A stretch of DNA of 64,000 nt from Moellerella wisconsensis ATCC 35017 (GTDB taxonomy: Bacteria > Pseudomonadota > Gammaproteobacteria > Enterobacterales > Enterobacteriaceae). The stretch is taken from contig NZ_LGAA01000014.1 in assembly GCF_001294465.1 (NCBI RefSeq), positions 106,381-170,380 on the forward strand, in the 5' to 3' direction. The position numbers were made by a program, and so were the translations under genes. The number at the start of each line of letters is the position of its first letter. Within the stretch, counting starts at the first letter, position 1. The notes under the pieces are model-generated. The model had not been told where the DNA came from. It made no database searches and saw only the letters and a program-made list of their open reading frames with translations. Shown here piece by piece: positions 22,879 through 33,188 of this stretch.

Positions 22879-22969
22879 CTGCTACTGCTCATTAGAGCAT
22901 AAGCAGCAACAAAACAGCAGGGCCTATCTTCTCGTGTTTTATATTGTAGAGAACCACGAGAAGATAGGC
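22879..22969 (+). repeat. Two consecutive hairpins in the pdhR-aceE spacer
   Basis: The first hairpin pairs 22879-22890 with 22895-22906 (two 5-bp helices around an ATTA loop, with an internal bulge). The second is a perfect 15-bp inverted repeat, 22922-22936 with 22955-22969, with an 18-base loop. Neither is followed by a T run, so simple termination is unlikely. They could be mRNA processing or stability elements that set the ratio of pdhR to aceE messages. Confidence 0.75.
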
Positions 22970-23010
22970 TCCATTAAACATTAAAACAAATAACAGATAA
23001 GGAATACACC

Positions 23011-25677
23011 ATGTCAGATATGTTGAAAAATGACGTGGATCCGATCGAAACTCGCGACTGGTTACAGGCGATCGAATCGGTTATCCGTGAAGAAGGTGTT
23101 GAGCGCGCACAGTATATTATTGATAAAGTGTTGAATGAAGCTCGCAAAGGCGGTGTTAGTGTTGCCGCTGGCTCTGTTGGTAGTCGTGACTATATCAACA
23201 CAATTCCTGTCGAAGATGAGCCTGCGTATCCAGGTGACATGGATTTAGAGCGTCGTATCCGTTCTGCTATTCGTTGGAATGCGGTAATGACAGTTCTGCG
23301 TGCGTCTAAAAAAGATTTGGAACTGGGTGGCCATATGGCATCGTTCCAGTCTTCAGCAACGCTGTATGATGTATGTTTCAACCACTTCTTCCGTGCACAC
23401 AATGAAACTGATGGCGGCGATTTAGTGTTCTTCCAAGGACATATCTCCCCAGGGATTTATGCACGTGCATTCCTTGAAGGTCGTTTGACTGAAGGTCAAA
23501 TGAATAATTTCCGTCAAGAAATTGGCGGTGAAGGTCTGTCTTCTTATCCTCACCCTAAATTAATGCCTGAATTCTGGCAGTTCCCGACAGTATCTATGGG
23601 CTTAGGTCCACTAAATGCTATCTATCAGGCTAAATTCTTGAAATATCTGAATCATCGTGGCCTGAAAAATACTACAGCACAAACTGTTTATGCTTTCCTT
23701 GGTGATGGCGAAATGGATGAGCCAGAATCAAAAGGTGCGATCACTATCGCAACTCGTGAAAAACTGGACAACTTGGTCTTTGTGGTTAACTGTAATTTAC
23801 AGCGTCTTGATGGCCCAGTAACAGGTAACGGTAAAATTGTTAATGAGCTGGAAGGCATCTTTAGCGGTGCTGGCTGGCAAGTTATTAAAGTTCTTTGGGG
23901 CGATCGTTGGGACGAATTACTGCGTAAAGATACCAGCGGTAAATTGATCCAATTAATGAACGAAACCCTAGATGGCGATTATCAGACATTCAAATCTAAG
24001 AATGGCGCGTATGTTCGCGAACATTTCTTTAATCGTTATCCAGAAACTGCAGCATTAGTTAAAGATATGACTGATGATGAAATTTGGGCGTTGAACCGTG
24101 GTGGTCACGATCCGAAGAAAGTTTATGCAGCGTTCAAAAAAGCACAAGAGACAACAGGTAAACCAACTGTAATTCTTGCTCAAACCGTTAAAGGCTATGG
24201 TATGGGTGATACAGCAGAAGGTAAAAACATTGCTCACCAAGTGAAGAAAATGAACATGGACGGTGTTTCTCAATTCCGTGATCGTTTCAATGTTCCTGTT
24301 TCTGATGATCAACTTGAAAAACTGCCATTGATCAGCTTTGATAAAGATTCTGCAGAATACAAGTATCTGCATGAACGTCGTCAAGCATTAGGTGGTTATC
24401 TACCCGCTCGTCGTACGCATTTTGATGAAAAATTAGACATTCCTACACTGTCAGATTTCAGTCAATTGCTGGAAGAACAGTCTAAAGAGATTTCAACTAC
24501 TATCGCTTTCGTTCGTGCATTGAACGTTATGCTGAAAAACAAATCGATTAAAGACCGTTTAGTCCCGATTATTGCTGATGAAGCACGTACTTTTGGTATG
24601 GAAGGTCTGTTCCGTCAAATCGGAATTTACAGCCCGAATGGTCAACAATACACTCCACAAGACCGCGAACAAGTCGCTTATTATAAAGAAGACGAAAAAG
24701 GTCAGATTTTACAGGAAGGTATTAACGAACTGGGCGCAGGTTCATCTTGGTTAGCGGCTGCAACTTCTTACAGCACCAATAACTTGCCGATGATCCCATT
24801 CTATATTTACTACTCAATGTTTGGCTTCCAACGTATTGGTGACTTACTGTGGGCAGCTGGCGACCAACAAGCGCGCGGCTTCCTGATCGGTGGTACATCA
24901 GGACGTACGACGCTGAACGGCGAAGGTTTACAGCATGAAGATGGTCATAGCCATATTCAATCACTGACTATTCCTAACTGTATTTCTTATGACCCAGCCT
25001 ATGCTTATGAAGTTGCGGTTATTATGCACGACGGTTTAGAGCGCATGTACGGTGACAAACAGGAAAATGTGTATTACTACATCACGACCCTGAATGAAAA
25101 CTACCATATGCCTGCGATGCCAGAAGGTGTTGAAGAAGGTATCCGTAAAGGTATTTACAAACTGCAATCTATCGACGGCGCGAAAGGTAAAGTTCAGCTG
25201 TTAGGTTCTGGTTCAATGATGCGTCATGTCCGTGAAGCTGCTGAAGTTCTATCAAGCGAATACGGCATTGGTTCTGATGTTTACAGCGTAACTTCATTTA
25301 CTGAACTTGCTCGTGATGGTCAGGATTGTGAACGTTGGAATATGCTGCATCCGTCTGAGCAACCACGCGTTCCATACGTTGCACAAGTAATGAACGATGC
25401 GCCAGCTGTTGCATCTACTGATTATATGAAATTGTTTGCTGAACAAATTCGTACTTTCGTACCAGCAAGTGATTATCGTGTATTAGGAACTGATGGTTTT
25501 GGTCGTTCTGATAGCCGTGAAAATTTACGTCATCATTTCGAAGTAGATACTTCATATGTGATTGTTGCGGCACTGGGCGAACTGGCTAAACGTGGTGAAG
25601 TTGATGTTAAAGTCGTTGAAGACGCGATTAAAAAATACAACATCAACTCTGAAAAAGTTAACCCACGTCTGGCATAA
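23011..25677 (+). CDS. aceE: Pyruvate dehydrogenase E1 component
   Basis: AceE is the thiamine-diphosphate-dependent E1 that decarboxylates pyruvate and acetylates the lipoyl domains of AceF. The 888 residues match the E. coli length (887). The ThDP motif GDGEMDEPESKGAITIA ... NCNLQRLDGPV is intact, as are HISPGIYARAF, FIGGTSGRTTLNGEGLQHEDGHS-type catalytic loops (LIGGTSGRTTL, EDGHSH) and the C-terminal VLGTDGFGRSDSR. A good ribosome binding site (AAGGAA) precedes the ATG. Only 13 bp separate it from aceF. Confidence 0.98.
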   Translation: MSDMLKNDVDPIETRDWLQAIESVIREEGVERAQYIIDKVLNEARKGGVSVAAGSVGSRDYINTIPVEDEPAYPGDMDLERRIRSAIRWNAVMTVLRASKKDLELGGHMASFQSSATLYDVCFNHFFRAHNETDGGDLVFFQGHISPGIYARAFLEGRLTEGQMNNFRQEIGGEGLSSYPHPKLMPEFWQFPTVSMGLGPLNAIYQAKFLKYLNHRGLKNTTAQTVYAFLGDGEMDEPESKGAITIATREKLDNLVFVVNCNLQRLDGPVTGNGKIVNELEGIFSGAGWQVIKVLWGDRWDELLRKDTSGKLIQLMNETLDGDYQTFKSKNGAYVREHFFNRYPETAALVKDMTDDEIWALNRGGHDPKKVYAAFKKAQETTGKPTVILAQTVKGYGMGDTAEGKNIAHQVKKMNMDGVSQFRDRFNVPVSDDQLEKLPLISFDKDSAEYKYLHERRQALGGYLPARRTHFDEKLDIPTLSDFSQLLEEQSKEISTTIAFVRALNVMLKNKSIKDRLVPIIADEARTFGMEGLFRQIGIYSPNGQQYTPQDREQVAYYKEDEKGQILQEGINELGAGSSWLAAATSYSTNNLPMIPFYIYYSMFGFQRIGDLLWAAGDQQARGFLIGGTSGRTTLNGEGLQHEDGHSHIQSLTIPNCISYDPAYAYEVAVIMHDGLERMYGDKQENVYYYITTLNENYHMPAMPEGVEEGIRKGIYKLQSIDGAKGKVQLLGSGSMMRHVREAAEVLSSEYGIGSDVYSVTSFTELARDGQDCERWNMLHPSEQPRVPYVAQVMNDAPAVASTDYMKLFAEQIRTFVPASDYRVLGTDGFGRSDSRENLRHHFEVDTSYVIVAALGELAKRGEVDVKVVEDAIKKYNINSEKVNPRLA

Positions 25678-25690
25678 GAGGTAATTATTA

Positions 25691-27565
25691 ATGTCTATTG
25701 AAATTAAAGTACCCGATATCGGTGCTGATGCAGTTGAAGTCACCGAAATTATGGTCAAAGTTGGTGATAAAGTAGAAGTTGAACAATCACTGATTACTGT
25801 TGAAGGTGATAAAGCTTCTATGGAAGTCCCATCGCCAGAAGCTGGTGTCGTTAAAGAAATCAAAATTGCTGTTGGCGATACTGTAGAAACTGGCAAATTG
25901 ATCATGATTTTTGAATCTGCAGCGGGCGCAGCTGAAGCGGCACCTGTCGCACAACCAGCGGCGGCTTCAGCAGCACCGGCTGCCGCAGAATTAAAACAAG
26001 TTGAAGTCCCTGATATCGGTGATGATGAAGTTGAAGTCACTGAAATTATGGTGAAAGTAGGCGATGTTATTTCTGAAGAGCAATCATTAATTACTGTTGA
26101 AGGCGATAAAGCTTCAATGGAAGTCCCTGCACCATTCGCAGGTACAGTTAAAGAAATTAAAATTGCTGCTGGTGATAAAGTTAAAACCGGTTCACTGATT
26201 ATGGTGTTTGAAGTTGCTGGTTCTGGTTCTGCGCCAGTTGCTGAGCAAGCTCCAGCTCCTGCTGCTTCAGCGGCACCTGCAGCATCAGCTGTTAAAGATG
26301 TGAATGTTCCTGATATCGGTGGTGATGAAGTTGAAGTCACTGAAATCATGGTTAAAGTTGGCGATAAAGTTGAAGCTGAACAGTCAATTATCACTGTTGA
26401 AGGTGATAAAGCTTCTATGGAAGTGCCTGCGCCATTTGCTGGAACAGTTAAAGAAATTAAAATTGCTGCTGGCGATAAAGTTAAAACCGGTTCTTTGATT
26501 ATGAGCTTTGAAGTTGTCGGTGCGGCACCTGCGCCATCAGCACCAGCAGCACAATCTCCAGCTGCGTCGGCACCTGCCGCAGCTGCACCATCAGCACCCG
26601 CGAAAGCGGCTGATGGTAAAAATGAATTTGTTGAAAATGATGCTTATGTTCATGCAACACCGGTTATTCGCCGTTTAGCGCGTGAATTTGGTGTTAACTT
26701 GGCAAAAGTTAAAGGTACTGGGCGTAAAGGCCGTATTCTGCGCGAAGATATCCAAACTTACGTTAAAGATGCAGTTAAACGCGCGGAAGCAGCACCAGCG
26801 GCAGCTACTGGTGGCGGTATTCCGGGTATGTTGCCTTGGCCAAAAATCGACTACAGCAAATTTGGTGAAGTCGAAGAAGTTGAATTAGGCCGTATTCAGA
26901 AAATATCTGGCGCAAACCTCAGCCGTAACTGGATGATGATCCCTCACGTTACGCTGATGGAAGATGCTGATATTACTGAAGTTGAAGCATTCCGTAAGCA
27001 GCAAAATAAAGAAGCAGAGAAAAAACAACTGGGCGTGAAAATCACTCCATTAGTCTTCGTAATGAAAGCCGTTGCTCGTGCATTAGAAGAAATGCCACGT
27101 TTCAACAGCTCAATTTCTGAAGATGCTCAGCGTTTGTTCCTGAAAAAATATATCAACGTCGGGATTGCAGTTGATACTCCGAACGGTTTAGTTGTTCCTG
27201 TCTTTAAAGATGTGAACAAAAAAGGTATCGTTGAGCTTTCTCGCGAATTGATGGAAGTCTCGAAAAAAGCGCGTGCAGGTAAGCTGACAGCTGCTGATAT
27301 GCAAGGTGGATGTTTCACAATTTCTAGCCTTGGTGGTATCGGTACAACCGGATTTGCACCTATTGTTAATGCACCAGAAGTGGCAATTATGGGTCTGTCG
27401 CGTTCAGCGATGAAACCGGTATGGAATGGCAACGAGTTTGTTCCTCGTCTGACATTACCAATGTCTCTCTCTTTTGATCACCGTGTGATTGATGGTGCCG
27501 ATGGTGCTCGTTTTATCACTCGCGTTGGTGAATTGATGAGTGATATTCGTCGACTGGTCATGTAA
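25691..27565 (+). CDS. aceF: Pyruvate dehydrogenase E2, dihydrolipoyl acetyltransferase with three lipoyl domains
   Basis: AceF forms the core of the complex and moves acetyl groups to CoA. In 624 residues there are three lipoyl domains (about 2-76, 102-175, 202-275) with the modified lysines at 41, 140 and 240 in [10 protein letters not shown], joined by Ala/Pro-rich swinging linkers. A peripheral subunit-binding domain follows at about 320-357 ([28 protein letters not shown]), then the catalytic domain ending with [15 protein letters not shown] (His597, Asp601). The second and third lipoyl domains are nearly identical in DNA as well as protein. Confidence 0.98.
   Translation: MSIEIKVPDIGADAVEVTEIMVKVGDKVEVEQSLITVEGDKASMEVPSPEAGVVKEIKIAVGDTVETGKLIMIFESAAGAAEAAPVAQPAAASAAPAAAELKQVEVPDIGDDEVEVTEIMVKVGDVISEEQSLITVEGDKASMEVPAPFAGTVKEIKIAAGDKVKTGSLIMVFEVAGSGSAPVAEQAPAPAASAAPAASAVKDVNVPDIGGDEVEVTEIMVKVGDKVEAEQSIITVEGDKASMEVPAPFAGTVKEIKIAAGDKVKTGSLIMSFEVVGAAPAPSAPAAQSPAASAPAAAAPSAPAKAADGKNEFVENDAYVHATPVIRRLAREFGVNLAKVKGTGRKGRILREDIQTYVKDAVKRAEAAPAAATGGGIPGMLPWPKIDYSKFGEVEEVELGRIQKISGANLSRNWMMIPHVTLMEDADITEVEAFRKQQNKEAEKKQLGVKITPLVFVMKAVARALEEMPRFNSSISEDAQRLFLKKYINVGIAVDTPNGLVVPVFKDVNKKGIVELSRELMEVSKKARAGKLTAADMQGGCFTISSLGGIGTTGFAPIVNAPEVAIMGLSRSAMKPVWNGNEFVPRLTLPMSLSFDHRVIDGADGARFITRVGELMSDIRRLVM
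26006..26512 (+). repeat. Near-identical lipoyl-domain coding repeats within aceF
   Basis: The stretches at about 26006-26215 and 26306-26512 encode lipoyl domains 2 and 3. Over the second half of each copy the bases differ only at scattered third positions. Domain 1 (from 25705) is clearly more diverged. This is an internal tandem duplication kept similar by recombination or selection. Confidence 0.8.
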
Positions 27566-27570
27566 TTAAT

Positions 27571-27600
27571 TAGGCCGGCTGATATGCCGGCCTACTTTAT
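27571..27600 (+). terminator. Probable terminator between aceF and lpd
   Basis: A perfect 9-bp GC-rich stem (27571-27579 with 27586-27594) with a 6-base loop lies just past the aceF stop, followed by CTTTATTTA. It likely ends most pdhR-aceEF transcripts and leaves lpd on its own promoter, as known in E. coli. Confidence 0.8.
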
Positions 27601-27731
27601 TTAGCATGTGGCAGAATTTTTTTCTGTTTGTCCAACAGGTTGAGAGTTCCGTCACGTAATGATCCTTTTCAGGGTGTTAACAATTCTGTAAACTGCTTAC
27701 AGTATGTACGTCTCGGTGGAATAACTCGATT

Positions 27732-27755
27732 TTTTGTCTGACCCGCCGGACAAAA
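27732..27755 (+). promoter_or_regulatory. Small hairpin in the lpd leader
   Basis: TTTTGTC at 27732-27738 can pair with GACAAAA at 27749-27755, six bases before the lpd ribosome binding site AGAGG (27761-27765). A hairpin this close to the site could influence lpd translation or mark an operator. Its function is not known to me. Confidence 0.4.
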
Positions 27756-27770
27756 CAATAAGAGGTCATG

Positions 27771-29198
27771 ATGAGTACTGAAATTAAAGCCCAAGTCGTG
27801 GTACTTGGTGCAGGTCCAGCAGGATATTCTGCGGCATTCCGTTGTGCTGACTTAGGTCTAGAAACTGTTTTAATTGAACGCTATTCTACCCTGGGTGGTG
27901 TTTGTCTGAATGTTGGTTGTATCCCTTCTAAAGCGTTGTTGCATGTTGCTAAAGTAATTGAAGAAGCCAAAGCATTAGCTGAGCACGGTATCGTTTTTGG
28001 CGAGCCTAAAACCGATATTGATAAAGTTCGCTTGTGGAAAGATAAAGTTATAACTCAGTTAACGGGCGGTTTAGCTGGTATGGCGAAAGGCCGTAAAGTG
28101 ACCGTTGTTAATGGTACGGGTAAATTTACTGGTGCTAATACACTGGTAGTTGACGGTGAAAATGGTTCAACAACGATTAACTTTGATAATGCCATCATCG
28201 CCGCCGGTTCTCGTCCTATTCAATTACCATTTATTCCTCATGAAGACCCACGCGTTTGGGATTCTACAGATGCACTGAAACTGAAAGAAGTTCCTGAGCG
28301 TTTGTTAGTTATGGGCGGTGGTATCATTGGTCTAGAAATGGGTACGGTTTACCATGCTCTGGGTTCTCAGATTGATGTTGTTGAAATGTTTGATCAAGTG
28401 ATCCCTGCAGCGGATAAAGACGTCGTTAAAGTTTTCACTAAACAAATTAGTAAAAAATTCAATCTGATGCTGGAAACCAAAGTTACTGCGGTTGAGGCAA
28501 AAGAAGACGGTATTTATGTCACGATGGAAGGCAAAAAAGCGCCAGCAGAACCTCAGCGTTATGATGCTGTTCTGGTTGCTATCGGTCGTGTACCAAATGG
28601 TAAAGGTTTGGATGCAGGTAAAGCGGGCGTTGAAGTTGACGATCGTGGCTTTATCCATGTTGATAAACAAATGCGTACTAATGTGCCGCACATTTTTGCG
28701 ATTGGCGATATTGTTGGTCAGCCAATGTTGGCTCATAAAGGTGTGCATGAAGGTCATGTTGCAGCTGAAGTTATCTCTGGTCTGAAACATTACTTTGATC
28801 CAAAAGTTATTCCTTCTATTGCTTACACTGAACCTGAAGTCGCATGGGTAGGTTTGACTGAGAAAGAAGCTAAAGAGAAAAATATTAGTTACGAAGTAGC
28901 CTCTTTCCCATGGGCAGCTTCAGGCCGTGCAATTGCTTCTGATTGCTCAGAAGGGATGACTAAACTGATTTTTGATAAGCAATCAAACCGTATTATTGGT
29001 GGTGCTATCGTGGGTGTTAATGGTGGTGAATTACTGGGTGAAATTGGTCTTGCAATCGAAATGGGTTGTGATGCTGAAGATATCGCTCTGACTATTCATG
29101 CTCACCCAACGTTGTATGAATCAATTGGTATGGCTGCAGAAATCTTTGAAGGCAGCATCACTGATCTACCAAATGCTAAAGCGAAGAAAAAGAAATAA
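27771..29198 (+). CDS. lpd: Dihydrolipoyl dehydrogenase (E3)
   Basis: Lpd reoxidises the dihydrolipoyl groups of the pyruvate and 2-oxoglutarate dehydrogenase complexes and of the glycine cleavage system encoded later in this window. The 475 residues show the FAD Rossmann motif VLGAGPAGYSAAF, the redox disulfide GGVCLNVGCIPSK, the NAD motif VMGGGIIGLEMG, the second FAD motif TNVPHIFAIGDIVG and the catalytic HAHPTLYES (His base). ATG 27771 is chosen over ATG 27768 because the AGAGG site is then five bases away and the protein matches E. coli exactly. Confidence 0.98.
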   Translation: MSTEIKAQVVVLGAGPAGYSAAFRCADLGLETVLIERYSTLGGVCLNVGCIPSKALLHVAKVIEEAKALAEHGIVFGEPKTDIDKVRLWKDKVITQLTGGLAGMAKGRKVTVVNGTGKFTGANTLVVDGENGSTTINFDNAIIAAGSRPIQLPFIPHEDPRVWDSTDALKLKEVPERLLVMGGGIIGLEMGTVYHALGSQIDVVEMFDQVIPAADKDVVKVFTKQISKKFNLMLETKVTAVEAKEDGIYVTMEGKKAPAEPQRYDAVLVAIGRVPNGKGLDAGKAGVEVDDRGFIHVDKQMRTNVPHIFAIGDIVGQPMLAHKGVHEGHVAAEVISGLKHYFDPKVIPSIAYTEPEVAWVGLTEKEAKEKNISYEVASFPWAASGRAIASDCSEGMTKLIFDKQSNRIIGGAIVGVNGGELLGEIGLAIEMGCDAEDIALTIHAHPTLYESIGMAAEIFEGSITDLPNAKAKKKK

Positions 29199-29228
29199 TA
29201 TTAATTTCTTTTGAATGCTAAAAATTTC

Positions 29229-29261
29229 AAATGGCTTCTGGAAACAGAGGCCATTTTTTTT
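29229..29261 (+). terminator. Rho-independent terminator after lpd
   Basis: A 12-bp stem with one G-T pair (29229-29240 with 29245-29256) closed by GAAA is followed by a long T run. It lies 31 bp past the lpd stop. Confidence 0.92.
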
Positions 29262-29773
29262 CGCCCTAAAATTTAAAACTTAGTAATTTTCTTGATAGCT
29301 AACTTACATGCTAATTAATTAATCTGAATTTGAGATAAATAAAATAATATGGGTTTTATTTTATTTATGTTCAAAATATGTACCTCGATACGATTTATTG
29401 GGAATAACCTCTTAATTGTTTGATGAACTGTGATGAAGCTGAAAGAAATCGATGATAGTTGATGATTAAAGCCAATAAATAGACTATAAAAAGTAGGGTT
29501 TTATGATTTTCTTTCACCCATAAAGAGTGTTTTGAACTGAAAAATCGGTCTAAAAGACAGGTAAAGTTTAAAATTGGTCATTCAATGTTGCTTTATTGTG
29601 AAGAATTTAACATTGGAGTTAAACTTTGCTATGCTGGGAGCCCGTAGCTGGGCATAATTTTATTACTACTGAGATTATGCGAGCAAATTCCTCTGACCTG
29701 GCACTAACTTTGAATAAATAAAGAAGGTGCAGACAGCCGGGTATATAAATTAAAATGAAGCGAGGAGATAGTC
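29262..29773. other. acnB upstream region
   Basis: This 512-bp AT-rich spacer holds no credible gene. It should contain the acnB promoter or promoters; in E. coli acnB is controlled by CRP, ArcA, Cra and Fis, but I could not place a convincing site by eye. The ribosome binding site GAGGAG at 29762-29767 precedes the GTG start of acnB. Confidence 0.5.
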
Positions 29774-32371
29774 GTGCTAAAAGAATACCGTGAGCACGTA
29801 GCCGAACGTGCAGCTCAAGGGATTGTCCCTACACCTTTAAATGCTGCACAAGTTGCAGAGCTGGTTGAGTTACTGAAAAATCCACCGCAAGGTGAAGAAG
29901 AGTTTCTGTTAGATCTGTTAATAAACCGCGTTCCCCCAGGCGTTGACGAAGCTGCATATGTTAAAGCGGGCTTTTTGGCTGCACTTGCGAAAGGCGAGGC
30001 TTCTTCTCCATTAATTACTCCCGAAAAAGCGATTGAACTGCTCGGAACTATGCAGGGCGGTTATAATATTCATGCATTAGTTGAAGCGCTAGATAATGAA
30101 AAATTAGCCCCCATTGCTGCAAAAGCACTTTCCCACACGCTGTTAATGTTTGATAGCTTCTATGATGTTGAAGAGAAAGCGAAAGCGGGAAATGTATACG
30201 CTAAACAAATTATGGAATCATGGGCGAATGCCGAATGGTTCTTATCACGCCCAGAATTAGCTGAAAAACTGACTGTTACCGTCTTTAAAGTGACCGGTGA
30301 GACTAATACAGACGATCTTTCTCCGGCACCAGATGCTTGGTCGCGCCCTGATATTCCTTTGCATGCGTTAGCTATGTTGAAAAATCCACGTGAAGGTATT
30401 GAGCCTGATGAAGTGGGGGCCGTGGGGCCAATTAAACAAATTAACGCGTTAGCTGAAAAAGGTTTCCCACTGGCTTATGTGGGCGACGTTGTGGGTACGG
30501 GGTCTTCACGTAAATCAGCGACTAACTCTGTATTGTGGTTTATGGGGGATGATATCCCTTATGTGCCTAATAAACGTGGTGGTGGTGTGGTTTTAGGCAG
30601 TAAAATTGCGCCTATCTTCTTCAATACTATGGAAGATGCCGGAGCCTTACCGATAGAAGCGGATGTTTCTGCGCTGAATATGGGTGATGTTATTGATATT
30701 TATCCATTTAAAGGCGAAATTCGCGATCACGAAACTAACCAATTATTATCAACATTTGAGTTAAAAACAGATGTATTGATTGATGAAGTTCGTGCCGGTG
30801 GACGTATCCCGCTGATCGTCGGTCGTGGATTAACCACTAAAGCGCGTGAATCATTAGGGCTTCCTCCTTCGGATATTTTCCGCCATGCAAGAGCCGTTGC
30901 ACAAAGTGATAAAGGCTTCTCTTTAGCTCAAAAAATGGTGGGTCGAGCATGTGGTCGCACAGGGATCCGTCCTGGCGAATATTGTGAACCTAAGATGACA
31001 TCTGTCGGTTCACAAGATACTACTGGGCCAATGACGAGAGATGAGTTGAAAGATTTGGCATGTTTAGGATTCTCGGCTGATTTAGTTATGCAGTCGTTCT
31101 GCCATACTGCAGCGTATCCTAAACCTGTAGATGTCACGACACATCATACATTGCCTGATTTTATTATGAATCGTGGAGGGGTTTCGCTGCGTCCAGGCGA
31201 CGGGATTATCCATTCATGGTTAAACCGTATGCTGCTGCCAGATACTGTCGGTACCGGTGGAGACTCTCATACTCGTTTCCCTATCGGTATTTCATTCCCT
31301 GCAGGTTCTGGATTAGTCGCATTTGCCGCCGCTACAGGCGTGATGCCATTAGACATGCCGGAATCGGTATTAGTGCGCTTTAAAGGGAAAATGCAGCCGG
31401 GAATTACACTACGTGATTTAGTGCATGCAATTCCATTATATGGCATTAAGCAAGGATTATTGACAGTCGAGAAAAAAGGTAAGAAAAACATTTTCTCTGG
31501 CCGAATTCTTGAAATTGAAGGTTTGCCGGAATTAAAAGTAGAGCAAGCTTTTGAACTTGCTGATGCTTCAGCTGAACGTTCTGCTGCCGGTTGTACTATT
31601 AAGTTAGATCAAGCGCCAATTATTGAATATCTACAATCTAATATAGTGTTACTCAAATGGATGATCTCGGAAGGTTATGGTGATCGCCGTACATTAGAAC
31701 GCCGTATTATCGGTATGGAAAATTGGTTAGCCGATCCTCAGTTATTAGAAGCCGATTCTGATGCAGAATATGCAGCAGTGATTGAGATAGATCTTAATGA
31801 TATCAAAGAGCCTATTTTGTGCGCGCCTAATGATCCTGATGATGCTCGCTTGTTATCGGATGTAGCGAATACAAAAATTGATGAAGTATTTATCGGTTCT
31901 TGCATGACTAATATTGGTCATTTCCGTGCCGCAGGGAAATTGTTAGAGCAACATAAAGGGCAGTTACCGACTCGTTTATGGGTTGCTCCGCCGACCAAAA
32001 TGGATGCAGCGCAGTTAACTGAAGAAGGCTATTACAGCATCTTTGGTAAAAGTGGTGCGCGTATTGAAATTCCTGGCTGTTCACTCTGTATGGGAAATCA
32101 GGCGCGGGTTGCAGATGGTGCAACGGTTGTTTCTACTTCGACACGTAACTTCCCTAACCGCTTAGGAACTGGAGCAAATGTATATTTAGCTTCTGCGGAA
32201 TTGGCTGCGGTAGCATCATTATTGGGTCGTTTACCAACATCGGAAGAGTATCTGAAATTTATGGATAAAGTTGATGAAACGGCACAAGATACTTATCGTT
32301 ATCTTAACTTTGATCAATTGCAGCAATATACTGACAAAGCAGATAAAGTGATTTTCCAAACTAGCGTATAA
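29774..32371 (+). CDS. acnB: Bifunctional aconitate hydratase 2 / 2-methylisocitrate dehydratase
   Basis: AcnB isomerises citrate to isocitrate through aconitate and also dehydrates 2-methylisocitrate. The 865 residues equal the E. coli length. The order is HEAT-like domain, then domain 4 ([17 protein letters not shown]), then domains 1-3. The iron-sulfur cluster cysteines are visible in IGSCMTNIG and [18 protein letters not shown] and GGDSHTRFP are active-site segments. The start is GTG, supported by a strong GAGGAG site six bases upstream. As in relatives, the apo-protein may bind mRNA when iron is low (family knowledge). Confidence 0.97.
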   Translation: MLKEYREHVAERAAQGIVPTPLNAAQVAELVELLKNPPQGEEEFLLDLLINRVPPGVDEAAYVKAGFLAALAKGEASSPLITPEKAIELLGTMQGGYNIHALVEALDNEKLAPIAAKALSHTLLMFDSFYDVEEKAKAGNVYAKQIMESWANAEWFLSRPELAEKLTVTVFKVTGETNTDDLSPAPDAWSRPDIPLHALAMLKNPREGIEPDEVGAVGPIKQINALAEKGFPLAYVGDVVGTGSSRKSATNSVLWFMGDDIPYVPNKRGGGVVLGSKIAPIFFNTMEDAGALPIEADVSALNMGDVIDIYPFKGEIRDHETNQLLSTFELKTDVLIDEVRAGGRIPLIVGRGLTTKARESLGLPPSDIFRHARAVAQSDKGFSLAQKMVGRACGRTGIRPGEYCEPKMTSVGSQDTTGPMTRDELKDLACLGFSADLVMQSFCHTAAYPKPVDVTTHHTLPDFIMNRGGVSLRPGDGIIHSWLNRMLLPDTVGTGGDSHTRFPIGISFPAGSGLVAFAAATGVMPLDMPESVLVRFKGKMQPGITLRDLVHAIPLYGIKQGLLTVEKKGKKNIFSGRILEIEGLPELKVEQAFELADASAERSAAGCTIKLDQAPIIEYLQSNIVLLKWMISEGYGDRRTLERRIIGMENWLADPQLLEADSDAEYAAVIEIDLNDIKEPILCAPNDPDDARLLSDVANTKIDEVFIGSCMTNIGHFRAAGKLLEQHKGQLPTRLWVAPPTKMDAAQLTEEGYYSIFGKSGARIEIPGCSLCMGNQARVADGATVVSTSTRNFPNRLGTGANVYLASAELAAVASLLGRLPTSEEYLKFMDKVDETAQDTYRYLNFDQLQQYTDKADKVIFQTSV

Positions 32372-32406
32372 ATGTACTCTTGAAGATTGGATTAATTTAT
32401 ACAGCA

Positions 32407-32439
32407 ATACCGCTCATTAATAGTGAGCGGTATTTTTTT
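32407..32439 (+). terminator. Rho-independent terminator after acnB
   Basis: A perfect 10-bp stem (32407-32416 with 32424-32433) with a 7-base loop is followed by a run of seven T. A second short inverted repeat with the same CTCATTAAT core follows at 32441-32455, apparently a partial copy. Confidence 0.92.
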
Positions 32440-32704
32440 GCTCATTAATAATGAGATAAATAAACTCTCTGGATTATTGCTGATGCTTCCGTTTTAGCGT
32501 GAGAATTTGAGATATACTATTTTGTAAAGGTAATAGTTTTATAGCCCGTTAAGCGAATGGGTGAAAATAAACCGGGCAGTGAATGATAAAGTTATGTTAT
32601 AACGCCGACAAAATTTCGCCCCGTTCGATAGACTGTGAATATCGAGTATGTAGCGAATATTTTCACGCTATACAGCAGGCTCAACGCTAATAAAGGGGAA
32701 TTAC
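32440..32704. other. Leader and promoter region of yacL
   Basis: This spacer is richer in GC and in short inverted repeats than other gaps here, for example TAGCG (32651-32655) with CGCTA (32666-32670) and GCCCG (32544-32548) with CGGGC (32573-32577). It may be transcribed as a structured leader; no known riboswitch was recognised. Confidence 0.35.
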
Positions 32705-33091
32705 ATGGATTATGAATTTTTTCAGGATCTCACTGGGGTGATATCAGCAAAATTTTCCATGGATCATGAGGCTATTGGGTATTGGCTAAATGAAGAAGTG
32801 AAAGGCGATCTATCTATCATTGAGCAGATAAATAATGCGTTTTCAGAGATTAAAGGTAGCAATAAACAGTGGCAGAAGATTGGGCATGAATATACTTTGC
32901 TAATGGATGATGAAGAAATCATGATCCGAGCAAATCAATTGGTTTTCGAGACCGACGATTTGGAAGAAGGTATGAGCTATTACGATAATGAAAGTGTCGC
33001 TTTTTGCGGTATTGAAGATTTTCAGCTTATGCTCAGTGACTACAGTCAGTTTGTCCTCGCTAATACCCGTAGTTTTACATACGTAAAATGA
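32705..33091 (+). CDS. yacL: UPF0231 family protein YacL
   Basis: A 128-residue acidic protein of unknown function, conserved in enterobacteria and normally found after acnB as here. MDYEFFQDLTGV at the N-terminus, GHEYTLLMDDEEIMIRANQLVFE in the centre and EEGMSYYDNESVAFCGIEDF match E. coli YacL. There is no signal peptide or membrane segment. The C-tail is about eight residues longer than in E. coli. A strong AAAGGGGAA ribosome binding site precedes the ATG. In E. coli spermidine genes follow; here mscS follows at 97 bp, which marks a rearrangement. Confidence 0.93.
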   Translation: MDYEFFQDLTGVISAKFSMDHEAIGYWLNEEVKGDLSIIEQINNAFSEIKGSNKQWQKIGHEYTLLMDDEEIMIRANQLVFETDDLEEGMSYYDNESVAFCGIEDFQLMLSDYSQFVLANTRSFTYVK

Positions 33092-33188
33092 AGTTTAATT
33101 TGTCAATTTAATCAAAAAACAGCTATCCTTTGATCAGCAACAAGAAGTATATAATATTTAAACCATGATTTTCTAAGGTGATTAATTA

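Noticed and set aside
25552..26394. 280-codon open frame on the minus strand over aceE/aceF, Ser/Thr/Ala-rich
   Set aside because: It is the reverse of the repetitive lipoyl domain and Ala/Pro linker coding sequence; no ribosome binding site and the real aceF frame is certain.
28332..28790. 152-codon minus-strand frame inside lpd
   Set aside because: Antisense shadow of a fully conserved gene; composition (Phe, Asn, His rich) is that of reversed coding sequence.
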